Source: an uncultured Sphingomonadaceae bacterium (GTDB lineage Bacteria > Pseudomonadota > Alphaproteobacteria > Sphingomonadales > Sphingomonadaceae). From it: a stretch of 64,000 bases of DNA. Shown one piece after another: positions 27,418 to 35,131 of the stretch; positions within the stretch are counted from its first letter, which is position 1; every line of letters starts with the position of its first letter. The stretch spans positions 20,852-84,851 of the forward strand of contig CALKJZ010000004.1 in the NCBI GenBank assembly GCA_937995515.1. Direction: 5' to 3'. The notes beneath the pieces were generated by a model that saw nothing but the letters and a program-made list of their open reading frames with translations, made no database searches and was not told the DNA's origin. Made by a program: the position numbers and the translations under genes.

Positions 27418-28169
27418 CCGCGCCGCACCAGCTCCAGCCGCTCGGCCCGATAGGGATAGCCGATCCCCTCGGGGATGGTGAGGATCCCATCCACCACCTC
27501 CGGCTGCACGAAGGGCGGCTCGGTCGGGTCGGCCAGCAGGGCGGCGACCGTTTCGAACTGGCCAAGGCGCGCGATGTTGCAGCGCGTGGGGAAGAGGAGC
27601 GAGATCGCCCCGGAATCGGCCTCGGCGAGGAGCGCCGCCGGAGGCGCCCAGCGGGCGTGCACGGCCTCGGTTCCATCGGCCGCATGCGCTTCCCCCTCGG
27701 GCATTGCGGCCACGTAGAAGCGCGTGTCGTAGCGCCGGTGCAGCCCGAGCGGTGGCAGCCAGCGTGCGAACGGCTTGAGAGAGCCAAGGTCAAGCCGGTG
27801 GCCCAGTTCCGCAAGCAGCGCGGCAAAGCCGATTGCGTGCGAATCCGAACGGGGCCGGGCCCTTGCGCGCACCGCACCGGAGACCGCCGGGCCGCGGGAG
27901 AGGAGGATGCCGGTTTCCTCGAAGGTCTCCCGCGCGGCCGTCACCCGCGCTGCGGCATCCTCGGGCGCCAGCGCTGCCGCACCCGGAAAGGAGGCGGCGC
28001 AGGCGATGTCGAGCGCATCCACCTTGCCGCCGGGAAAGGCGATGGCCCCGCCGGCAAAGCCCATGGTTCCCGCGCGCTCGATCACCAGGATCTCGAGGCC
28101 TGCCGTGCCATCACGGGCGAGCACGAGGGTGGCAGCGGGCGTGGCGCCGGCGGGGTCGGGAGTGGCCAT
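27414..28169 (-). CDS. Nudix hydrolase
   Basis: 251 residues from ATG 28169 (28184 is also possible). The Nudix box is present in the expanded form: G-G-K-V-D, about 30 residues, then R-V-T-A-A-R-E-T-F-E-E-T-G-I-L-L with the metal-binding glutamates. The insertion within the box is typical of the NUDT7/NUDT19-like group, members of which cleave CoA or acyl-CoA diphosphate bonds. A CoA-related substrate is plausible because a thioesterase lies next to it, but this is inference. Confidence 0.85.
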   Translation of the reverse strand: MATPDPAGATPAATLVLARDGTAGLEILVIERAGTMGFAGGAIAFPGGKVDALDIACAASFPGAAALAPEDAAARVTAARETFEETGILLSRGPAVSGAVRARARPRSDSHAIGFAALLAELGHRLDLGSLKPFARWLPPLGLHRRYDTRFYVAAMPEGEAHAADGTEAVHARWAPPAALLAEADSGAISLLFPTRCNIARLGQFETVAALLADPTEPPFVQPEVVDGILTIPEGIGYPYRAERLELVRRG

Positions 28170-28246
28170 GCCGCACTGCTGCATTGAACGGCGCGGCCTG
28201 CCTAGCTAGCCGCAGCGCGAGGCTCGGCAGGCAGAAAGGTGCAAAG

Positions 28247-29122
28247 ATGGTGCAGCAATGGGATGGCCGGAGCGCGCCTGAGCTCCTCGCGCTCGAGCGG
28301 CTCGACCGCGACCTGTTCCGCAACCGCTTCAACCAGAAGAACGCCAACGAGTCGCTGTTCGGCGGCCAGGTGCTCGCCCAGGCGCTGACGGCTGCCACGC
28401 ACACCATTGTCCCCGAGCGGATGGTCCATTCGCTGCACGGCTATTTCCTGCGCGCCGGACGGGCCGCAAGCGCGGTCATCTATTCGGTGGACCGCACGCG
28501 CGATGGCGGGCGCTTTTCCACCCGTCGCGTGATCGCCGTGCAGGAGGGCGAGCCGATCTTCCACATGGAGTGCGGCTTCCACGCCCATGAGGAGGGGTTC
28601 GACCACCAGGCGGCGCTTCCGGCCGGAGTGCCGGGGCCCGAGGCGCTGCACGACCTGCCCGGACTGGCCGAAGCCTGGGCCGACCGGCTGCCGGGCTGGC
28701 TGCGCGCGCGCTGGCAGGCGCCCGAGCGGCCCATCGAGGTGAAGCCGGTGGAGCCCGAGCTGTTCCTCCGGCCGGCCGCCGAGGCGCGCCGGCGCATGTG
28801 GGTGCGCCTGCCCAGCGGCGCCTCGGCCACGGGGCCGGCCGAGCATGCCTGCCTTCTTGCCTATCTTTCGGACTATTGGCTCGCGGGCACGGCCGCCCTG
28901 CCGCACGCCCTGCCCATGCCGGGGCCGGCCCTGTTCATGGCAAGCCTGGACCATGCGATGTGGTTTCACCGCCCGGCACGGGTGGATGACTGGCTGCTGT
29001 TCGACACCGAGAGCCCATCGGCGCAAGCCGGCCGCGGGCTCGCGCGCGGGCTCCTGTTTGCGCGCGACGGCACGCTCGTGGCAACGGCCGCCCAGGAAGC
29101 GCTGCTGCGCCCGCGGCGCTGA
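28247..29122 (+). CDS. tesB: Acyl-CoA thioesterase II
   Basis: Double hot-dog enzyme hydrolysing acyl-CoA to fatty acid and CoA. 291 residues from ATG 28247 after an AAAGG Shine-Dalgarno. Family patterns: NESLFGGQVLAQAL, VHSLHGYFLRAG, GRFSTRRVIAVQ and, at the C-terminus, MASLDHAMWFHRP with the catalytic aspartate and W-L-L-F-D-T-E-S-P. Divergent from the Nudix gene; ends 19 bp before the convergent tRNA-Ala. Confidence 0.95.
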   Translation: MVQQWDGRSAPELLALERLDRDLFRNRFNQKNANESLFGGQVLAQALTAATHTIVPERMVHSLHGYFLRAGRAASAVIYSVDRTRDGGRFSTRRVIAVQEGEPIFHMECGFHAHEEGFDHQAALPAGVPGPEALHDLPGLAEAWADRLPGWLRARWQAPERPIEVKPVEPELFLRPAAEARRRMWVRLPSGASATGPAEHACLLAYLSDYWLAGTAALPHALPMPGPALFMASLDHAMWFHRPARVDDWLLFDTESPSAQAGRGLARGLLFARDGTLVATAAQEALLRPRR

Positions 29123-29141
29123 GACCTGATCCGCAGGCGGC

Positions 29142-29217
29142 TGGTGGAGACGAGGGGGATCGAACCCCTGACCTCAGCAGTGCGATTGCTGCGCTCTCCC
29201 ATCTGAGCTACGTCCCC
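29142..29217 (-). tRNA. tRNA-Ala (anticodon CGC)
   Basis: 76 nt on the minus strand. GGGGACG pairs with CGTCTCC, D-arm TAGCTCAGATGGGAGAGCG, anticodon stem CAGCA/TGCTG encloses ATCGCAC (anticodon CGC), T-arm GGGTTCGATCCC, CCA encoded. It reads GCG, a heavily used codon in this genome. Confidence 0.96.
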
Positions 29218-29590
29218 GCCTGCCACGCGGCGGCCGACCAGCCGCCCGGCGAGCTTCGCCTGCCGGGCGCGAGGCGGATAGCGGGCCGCGACCGGCTTTG
29301 CAACATGGCAGAGAGGATGGCGGGAGGGGCTCCTTCCACCGGCGCGGGCACCGGTCGAGGCACCGGTCCGGGCGGGGGGCGGCGGGGTTGTGCGGCTGCG
29401 CTTGCCAATCCGGCAGCCGCGCCATAGTCTCCAGAACCAAGTGCGGAGGGTGCGGCCCGGTGGGGGCGGGCGTCATCCCCGCGGGGACGGCAATGTGTTG
29501 AAGGCGGTTTGGGTGGCCGATTTCGAACCGGGCGTTGGCGGTTGTGCGGCCGTTTCGGCTGTTGAGGGCGGGGCGGCCCGGGCCGCCCCC
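29218..29590. other. Gene-free intergenic region upstream of ppx
   Basis: 373 bp with no supportable gene. It should hold the tRNA-Ala promoter (minus) and the promoter for ppx-rlmE (plus). A repeated GGCACCGGTC/G motif (near 29346-29370) was seen; no clear -35/-10 or regulator site recognised. Confidence 0.5.
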
Positions 29591-30607
29591 ATGGCCGGGC
29601 CCCGTCCGGTCTGCCCCCGTCCGCCGCGCGGGCGGGCGGTGCGCAGGGAGGTGGCCGCGCTCGATCTTGGCACCAACAACTGCCGGCTGCTGATCGCGCG
29701 GCCGCATCCCGAAGGGTTCCAGGTCGTCGATGCCTTCTCGCGGGTCGTCCGGCTTGGCGAGGGCGTCTCGGCCACCGGCAGGCTTTCGCCCGAGGCGATG
29801 GACCGCACGCTCGAGGCGCTCAGGATCTGTGCGGCCAAGCTGGCGCGGCGCCGGGTGGCGCAGGTGCGCTCGGTTGCAACCGAAGCCTGCCGGCGGGCCA
29901 GCAACTGCGCCGAGTTTGTGGCACGCGTCTATGCCGAAACCGGGCTCGCGCTCGACATCATCTCGCCGGCGGAAGAGGCGCGGCTGGCCGTGCTCGGCTG
30001 CCAGACGCTCATCGAGCCGGCCGCCCGCCAGACGCTCGTCTTCGATATCGGCGGCGGCTCGACCGAGGTCGTGCTGATCGAGCGCTGCACGCTGCCATCC
30101 GCAGGCGAGGATGGCCTTGCCATGGTGGGCTGGGTTTCGGTTCCGTGGGGGGTTGTCTCGCTTGCGGAGACCGAGGCGGCCGATGGCGGCTCTGCGGCCG
30201 CGCGCATGGCGGCGTTTTCGCGCATGGCAGCGCGGGTCGCAGCGCATCTCGGCGGGTTGTCCGCCCGGCTCGGCGCCGATGTTCAGCTGCTCGGCACCTC
30301 CGGCACTGTCACCACGCTTGCAAGCCTGCACATGGGCCTTGCCCGCTACGAGCGGCGGCTGGTCGATGGCGCGTGGATGGAGACGGCCGATCTGCGCGCG
30401 CTCAGCCACCGGCTCGCCGGCGCGTCGCCGGCCGAACGGGCCGGCATTCCGGGCATCGGGCCGGAACGTGCCGAGCTGGTGGTGGCAGGCTGTGCCATCC
30501 TCGAGGCGCTGCTCGAGGCCAGCCATGCGCGGCGGCTCCGGGTTGCCGACAGGGGCATCCGCGAGGGAATCCTGCGCAGCCTGCTTGCCCGCCACGGCGG
30601 CGCATGA
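29591..30607 (+). CDS. Ppx/GppA family exopolyphosphatase or pppGpp phosphohydrolase
   Basis: Actin-like ATPase-fold phosphohydrolase, short single-module form of 338 residues. Phosphate motif 1 L-D-L-G-T-N-N-C-R-L-L is near residue 23, then ATEACRRASN, FDIGGGSTEVVLIE as phosphate motif 2, and GTSGTVTTLA. Start is ATG 29591; a GTG nearer to the first motif would also serve. Whether it cleaves polyphosphate, pppGpp or both cannot be told from sequence. RlmE follows 27 bp later, a pair often found in alphaproteobacteria. Confidence 0.92.
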   Translation: MAGPRPVCPRPPRGRAVRREVAALDLGTNNCRLLIARPHPEGFQVVDAFSRVVRLGEGVSATGRLSPEAMDRTLEALRICAAKLARRRVAQVRSVATEACRRASNCAEFVARVYAETGLALDIISPAEEARLAVLGCQTLIEPAARQTLVFDIGGGSTEVVLIERCTLPSAGEDGLAMVGWVSVPWGVVSLAETEAADGGSAAARMAAFSRMAARVAAHLGGLSARLGADVQLLGTSGTVTTLASLHMGLARYERRLVDGAWMETADLRALSHRLAGASPAERAGIPGIGPERAELVVAGCAILEALLEASHARRLRVADRGIREGILRSLLARHGGA

Positions 30608-30634
30608 GCGGCCGGCCATGAGCTGCCGCCAGCG

Positions 30635-31318
30635 ATGAGCCGCGCGCGCGGGGGCGGCAGCGGCGGCCGCGCGGCGGGCGGACGGGCGCGCGTGGCGAGC
30701 GCGCGCCGGCGCAAGGCCTCCTCGACCCGCTGGCTCGAGCGGCACCTGAACGACCCTTATGTGAAGCGGGCAGCGGCCGAGGGCTATCGCGCGCGCGCGG
30801 CCTACAAGCTCCTCGAGCTCGACCAGCGCTTCGGCCTGCTTGCCGGCGCCCGGCGGGTCGTCGACCTTGGTGCCGCGCCCGGATCGTGGACGCAGGTGGT
30901 CCTGAAGGCGCAGCCGCAGGCGCGGGTGGTCGGCATCGACCTGCTGCCGGTAGACCCGCTTCCCGGTGCCCAGATGCTGCAGATGGACTTTCTCCGCGAG
31001 GAGGCGGCCGCGGCCATCGGCAAGGCGCTGGGCGGCCCGGCAGACCTCGTGCTGTCCGACATGGCGGCCAACATGGTCGGCCACCAGAAGACCGACCACC
31101 TGCGCACCATGGCGCTTGTCGAGGCCGCATCGCGCTTTGCAGCCCAGATCCTGCGGCCCGGCGGCGCTTTCGTCGCCAAGGTGCTCGCCGGCGGCGCGGA
31201 GCCGGCGCTGGTGGCCGAGCTCAGGCGCCAGTACGCAAGCGTGCGCCACGCCAAGCCGCCAGCCAGCCGCCGGGAATCGAGCGAAACCTATCTGGTCGCC
31301 CAGGGGTATCGCGGCTGA
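30635..31318 (+). CDS. rlmE: 23S rRNA (uridine2552-2'-O)-methyltransferase RlmE
   Basis: Methylates U2552 in the A-loop of the large ribosomal subunit. 227 residues, Rossmann methyltransferase. The catalytic K-D-K-E tetrad is visible as K58, D142, K182 and E217, and the SAM site is VVDLGAAPGSWTQV. The N-terminal 30 residues are a basic Gly/Arg-rich tail that probably contacts rRNA. Downstream of and likely cotranscribed with ppx. Confidence 0.95.
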   Translation: MSRARGGGSGGRAAGGRARVASARRRKASSTRWLERHLNDPYVKRAAAEGYRARAAYKLLELDQRFGLLAGARRVVDLGAAPGSWTQVVLKAQPQARVVGIDLLPVDPLPGAQMLQMDFLREEAAAAIGKALGGPADLVLSDMAANMVGHQKTDHLRTMALVEAASRFAAQILRPGGAFVAKVLAGGAEPALVAELRRQYASVRHAKPPASRRESSETYLVAQGYRG

Positions 31319-31338
31319 CCCAGGGCGGGCCGTTGCGG

Positions 31339-31560
31339 TCAGACGATCCCGCCGCCGACGGACAGCCGCACGAGCGCGATGGCAATGACGACAAGGTTCA
31401 GGATCCGCCCCTCGCGCCCGCGGGAGAGAAGGCCGAGCAGCAGCCCGAGGCCGGCCAGCGGGATGACGAACCAGTTGGCCCAGCCCACGAACGGGATGAG
31501 CGCGAAGACGGCGATCATGAACGCAACCGCGCCGATGAGAAGCGAGGCGATGTTGAGCAT
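31339..31560 (-). CDS. Small inner-membrane protein, function unknown
   Basis: 73 residues from ATG 31560 with a clear GGAGGAAT Shine-Dalgarno. Two hydrophobic helices (about residues 4-24 and 28-45, with F-V-G-W-A-N-W between) and a third weaker one at the C-terminus. I recognise no family with confidence. It is convergent with rlmE (20 bp apart) and divergent from aguA. Confidence 0.75.
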   Translation of the reverse strand: MLNIASLLIGAVAFMIAVFALIPFVGWANWFVIPLAGLGLLLGLLSRGREGRILNLVVIAIALVRLSVGGGIV

Positions 31561-31662
31561 GGGCTGGGATTCCTCCGGTCTGGTGTGGCGCCTCTCGCTG
31601 GCCGCGCAAGATGGGAGAGCGCGCTGGCATTGCAAGGGGCCCGCGGCTAGGCGCGTGGCGGC

Positions 31663-32655
31663 ATGGAGAGCACGCACCCGTCCGACCGGGCCTGTCCCGT
31701 CCCCGCCGAATGGGCGCCACAGCGTGCCATGTTTCTTGGCTTTCCCTCGCACCCGGCGCTGTGGGAAGCCGATCTTGCGCCAGCGCAGGCCGAGGTGGCC
31801 GCGCTTGCGCGCCAGCTGGGCCGGAGCGTGCCGGTGCGGCTCGTGGTGGCCGATGGATGCGCAATGGCGGCGGCGCGCCGCCTCCTTGGCGGGGCGGCGG
31901 GCGTCGAGCTGGTCGAGATGGCGTTCGGCGACGTGTGGCTGCGCGATACCGGGCCCATCTTCCGCGCGCCGGAGCGGGCGGTCGCCTTTGCGTTCAACGG
32001 CTGGGGCGGAAAATACCGCCTCGCGGGCGACTCCGACCTTGCCGACCGGATCGCAGCCTTCTGCCGCGCGAGTCTTTCGCGCTTCGATCTCGTGTGCGAG
32101 GGTGGTGCGATCGAGACCGACGGGCAGGGCCTCGGCATCACCACCGAGCAGTGCCTGCTCAACCCCAACCGCAACCCCGGCGCGGGCCGGGCGCATGTCG
32201 AGGCAGTGCTCTGCGAGGCACTCGGCCTCCGCCGCCTCGTCTGGCTGGGCAAAGGTCTCGCCGGCGACCACACCGACGGGCATGTCGACAATCTCGCCCG
32301 CTTTGCCGCGCCCTCCACGCTGCTGATCCCGGTGCCCGAGGGCGCGGATGACCCCAATGCGAAGGCCTATGCCGATGCCCGGGCGCGCGCGCTGGCGGCC
32401 AATCTCGTGGTGTGCGACATGCCCTCGCCGGGGCGGGTCGAGGCCGACGGCCGGGTGGTGCCGGCAAGCTACATGAACTTCGTGGTTGCCAACGGGCAGG
32501 TTGTGGTGCCGCTCTACGGCCGGCCGAACGACGGGGCGGCCGTCGCGGCGCTCGCGCGCGCCTTCCCCCGCCACCGGGTCACCGGGCTGCGCTCCGATCA
32601 CCTGCTCTCCGGCGGCGGGAGCTTCCACTGCATCAGCCAGCAGCAGCCGGCATGA
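31663..32655 (+). CDS. aguA: Agmatine deiminase
   Basis: Hydrolyses agmatine to N-carbamoylputrescine and ammonia, first step of the agmatine route to putrescine. 330 residues. Guanidino-group modifying fold: EMAFGDVWLRDTGPIF, FNGWGGKY, EGGAIETDGQG, GDHTDGHVDN and the nucleophile C323 in G-G-G-S-F-H-C-I. The family is about 340-370 residues, so this one is slightly short. Followed by aguB after 10 bp, forming the complete two-step pathway. Confidence 0.95.
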   Translation: MESTHPSDRACPVPAEWAPQRAMFLGFPSHPALWEADLAPAQAEVAALARQLGRSVPVRLVVADGCAMAAARRLLGGAAGVELVEMAFGDVWLRDTGPIFRAPERAVAFAFNGWGGKYRLAGDSDLADRIAAFCRASLSRFDLVCEGGAIETDGQGLGITTEQCLLNPNRNPGAGRAHVEAVLCEALGLRRLVWLGKGLAGDHTDGHVDNLARFAAPSTLLIPVPEGADDPNAKAYADARARALAANLVVCDMPSPGRVEADGRVVPASYMNFVVANGQVVVPLYGRPNDGAAVAALARAFPRHRVTGLRSDHLLSGGGSFHCISQQQPA

Positions 32656-32665
32656 GGAGGCGGGC

Positions 32666-33517
32666 ATGACACGGGAGGTGACGGTGGGTGCGGTGCAGAT
32701 GGCGATGACGGGCGACGAGGCAGAGGACATCGCGAAGGCCGTGCGCCTGGTCGAGGAGGCGGCGGCGCTCGGGGCCTCCATCGTGCTTCCGCCCGAGCTC
32801 TTCCACGGCCATTATTTCTGCGTGGCGCAGGACGAGGCCAACTTTGCCGCCGCCCGCCCGGTCGGCCGCCACCCGGCCGTGCTCGCCATGCAGGAGGTGG
32901 CCCAGCGGCTGCGGATCACCATTCCCACCAGCTTCTTCGAGGCCGATGGCCCGCATTTCTACAATGCGCTGGCACTGGTGAACTCCGAGGGCCGGGTGGA
33001 GGGGGTCTATCGCAAGAGCCACATCCCCGACGGGCCCGGCTACATGGAGAAATTCTATTTTCGGCCCGGCAACACCGGCTTTCGCACCTGGCAGGCCGGC
33101 GAGGCCTGCATCGGCGCGGGCGTCTGCTGGGATCAATGGTATCCGGAGACGGCGCGCGCGCTGATGCTTGCGGGCGCGGAAATCCTCTTCTTCCCGACTG
33201 CCATCGGCTCCGAGCCGCACGATCCCGATCTCGACACCAGGCGCCTGTGGGTGCGCGCGATGGTGGGCCACGCCGTGTCGAATGTCGTGCCCGTGGTCGC
33301 GGCGAACCGGGTGGGCACGGAGCACGGCCAGCGGTTCTACGGCAACAGCTTCATCTGCAACGAGCGCGGCGACATGCTGGCCGAGCTTGGAACCGAGGAG
33401 GAAGGCGTGATTGCCGCCACCATCGACCTCGACCTCGTCGCACGGCACCGGGCCGCGTTCGGCTTCTTCCGCGACCGGCGGCCCGACCTCTACCGGCGGC
33501 TGGCGGAAGACCGCTGA
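32666..33517 (+). CDS. aguB: N-carbamoylputrescine amidase
   Basis: Nitrilase-superfamily enzyme converting N-carbamoylputrescine to putrescine, CO2 and ammonia. 283 residues. The catalytic triad is E44 (P-P-E-L-F), K117 (Y-R-K-S-H-I-P) and C154 (G-V-C-W-D-Q-W). Substrate assignment is reinforced by aguA immediately upstream. The start ATG 32666 follows a GAGGAGG. The 3' end overlaps the convergent glycosylase gene by 28 bp. No arginine decarboxylase is in the window. Confidence 0.95.
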   Translation: MTREVTVGAVQMAMTGDEAEDIAKAVRLVEEAAALGASIVLPPELFHGHYFCVAQDEANFAAARPVGRHPAVLAMQEVAQRLRITIPTSFFEADGPHFYNALALVNSEGRVEGVYRKSHIPDGPGYMEKFYFRPGNTGFRTWQAGEACIGAGVCWDQWYPETARALMLAGAEILFFPTAIGSEPHDPDLDTRRLWVRAMVGHAVSNVVPVVAANRVGTEHGQRFYGNSFICNERGDMLAELGTEEEGVIAATIDLDLVARHRAAFGFFRDRRPDLYRRLAEDR

Positions 33518-34173
33518 GCGATCGCGGTCTCGAGTGCGGCGCGGAACATGGTCTCGGTCAGGCGCCCGGTGTTCTGGTTGTAGCGCGAGCAGTGATAGCT
33601 GGAGACGAGCACCCGGCCGCCGGGAAGCGGATGGGCCGCGCCATGGACGAAGGGGGCGCAGGCGGGTGCGACGCCGAGCGCACGCAGCACCGAATCGTGG
33701 GCCACCCGCCCGAGTGCGAGCACCACCTCCAGACGCGCGAGCGACTGGAGGACAGCAGCCAGATGGGGCCGGCAGGAGGCGATCTCCGCCGGGGTCGGGC
33801 GGTTGGCCGGCGGCAGGCAGCGCACCGCATTGGTGATGATGACGCCCGAAAGCACAAGGCCGTCGCCCGGGTCGGCCCGGTAGCTGCCGCGCGCAAGGCC
33901 GAGCGCGCCAAGCGTCCGGTAGAGGAGATCGCCCGCGAAATCGCCGGTGAACGGCCGGCCGGTGCGGTTTGCGCCGCGCTCGCCCGGGGCCAGCCCGACG
34001 ATCGCGAGCCAGGCGTCAGGGTCGCCAAAGCTGGGCACGGCGCCGTTGAACCAGAGCGGTTCGCGCCGGCGGAGGGCCTCGCGGTGCGCCACCAGCCGCG
34101 GGCACAGGGCGCAGTCAGCGGGCGGGTCGGCCCGCAATGGGCGAAGGGCCGGGGGGTGGAGGGCCGGGGGCAT
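33490..34173 (-). CDS. Uracil-DNA glycosylase family 5 (UDGb), iron-sulfur type
   Basis: Removes uracil and other deaminated bases from DNA. 227 residues. Motif A is GLAPGERGANRTGRPFTGD, the form of family 5 rather than family 4, and the second motif S-S-Y-H-C-S-R-Y-N-Q-N-T-G-R-L also fits family 5. The cysteines C-A-L-C near the N-terminus and later ones (R-C-L-P-P, S-C-R-P) can bind a 4Fe-4S cluster. ATG 34173 is the only start close to the conserved region; it shares the palindrome CATG with the divergent folK start. Confidence 0.92.
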   Translation of the reverse strand: MPPALHPPALRPLRADPPADCALCPRLVAHREALRRREPLWFNGAVPSFGDPDAWLAIVGLAPGERGANRTGRPFTGDFAGDLLYRTLGALGLARGSYRADPGDGLVLSGVIITNAVRCLPPANRPTPAEIASCRPHLAAVLQSLARLEVVLALGRVAHDSVLRALGVAPACAPFVHGAAHPLPGGRVLVSSYHCSRYNQNTGRLTETMFRAALETAIAQRSSASRR

Positions 34174-34861
34174 GGCGCCCGCTAGCAGCCGCCCGGGCCC
34201 GGCGCCATGCGGTCTGCGCCGCGCCATCGTGGCGCTCGGCAGCAACATGCGCCACGGCCGCCACGGTGCGCCGCGCCGGGTGCTCGAGGCAGCGATCGCC
34301 GCCCTTTCGGGCGGGGGCCTCGGCATCGTCGCCGTCGCGCCCGTGCGCGAGACGGCGCCGATCGGCCCGTCGCGCCGGCGCTTCGCCAACTCGGCCGTGC
34401 TCGGCCTTTGGAGCGGGAGCGCGGAATCGCTCCTCTCCCTGTGCCATGCGGTGGAGCGGGGCTTCGGGCGCAGGCGCCGCATCCGCTGGGGCCCGCGCGT
34501 GCTCGACTGCGACCTCCTTCTGGTCGAGGAGGAAGTTGCCCTCCCGTGCGGGAAGGTGCGGGGCGGGCTCGTGCTGCCGCATGGCGAGCTTGCCCGCCGG
34601 CCGTTCGTGCTCGGGCCGCTTTGCGACCTCTGGCCTGGCTGGCGCCACCCGCTCGAGGGGCTTTGCGCCCGGCATCTTCTCGCGCGCCTCGCCAAGCCCA
34701 GGCCCGGCGCGCCGGCCGCGGGCGCCCGGGCCCGGTTGCATGCGACGCGCGCTCGCGCCGCCCGCGCAACCGCAGGCGCGGTTGCGGCCCGCCGATCGGT
34801 CCGAAGCGGCAGGCCCCCGGCGGCGTTTGCGGGTCATGCGCGCGACGGGCCGCGCGGTTGA
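34172..34861 (+). CDS. folK: 2-amino-4-hydroxy-6-hydroxymethyldihydropteridine diphosphokinase FolK, with extended C-terminus
   Basis: Pyrophosphorylates hydroxymethyl-dihydropterin in folate synthesis. 229 residues, against about 160 for the family. Core motifs: I-V-A-L-G-S-N, RRRFANSAV, and RIRWGPRVLDCDLLLVEEE (E/D metal ligands), then LVLPHGELARRPFVLGPLCDL. The last 55-60 residues are rich in Ala, Arg and Pro and have no likeness to the family. Start ATG 34172 follows a GGAGGG; the ATG overlaps that of the divergent glycosylase. Confidence 0.88.
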   Translation: MAPASSRPGPAPCGLRRAIVALGSNMRHGRHGAPRRVLEAAIAALSGGGLGIVAVAPVRETAPIGPSRRRFANSAVLGLWSGSAESLLSLCHAVERGFGRRRRIRWGPRVLDCDLLLVEEEVALPCGKVRGGLVLPHGELARRPFVLGPLCDLWPGWRHPLEGLCARHLLARLAKPRPGAPAAGARARLHATRARAARATAGAVAARRSVRSGRPPAAFAGHARDGPRG

Positions 34862-34903
34862 TTCCGGGCCGGGCAGGGCCTAGGTGCCGGCGGCCATCGC
34901 GTG

Positions 34904-34979
34904 GGGCTCGTAGCTCAGTCGGTAGAGCAACGGACTTTTAATCTGTAGGTCCCGGGTTCGAATCCCGGCGAGCCCACCA
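34904..34979 (+). tRNA. tRNA-Lys (anticodon UUU)
   Basis: 76 nt. GGGCTCG pairs with CGAGCCC, D-arm TAGCTCAGTCGGTAGAGCA, anticodon stem ACGGA/TCTGT encloses CTTTTAA (anticodon TTT), T-arm GGGTTCGAATCCC, CCA encoded. Stands alone between folK and the DUF4403 gene. Confidence 0.97.
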
Positions 34980-35131
34980 GCGTGCGGCGGGCGTCGCGCG
35001 GCCGCCCGGCCACGCGCCCGGCCATGCGGAAGGGGCACTTTCTCGAGCCCCTTTCGCTCGCGTCGCCAACGGGCTAGCGTGACACGACCCATGGCAGATC
35101 ATCTTCGCCCTGCGCGCGCCCGGATGCCGGA

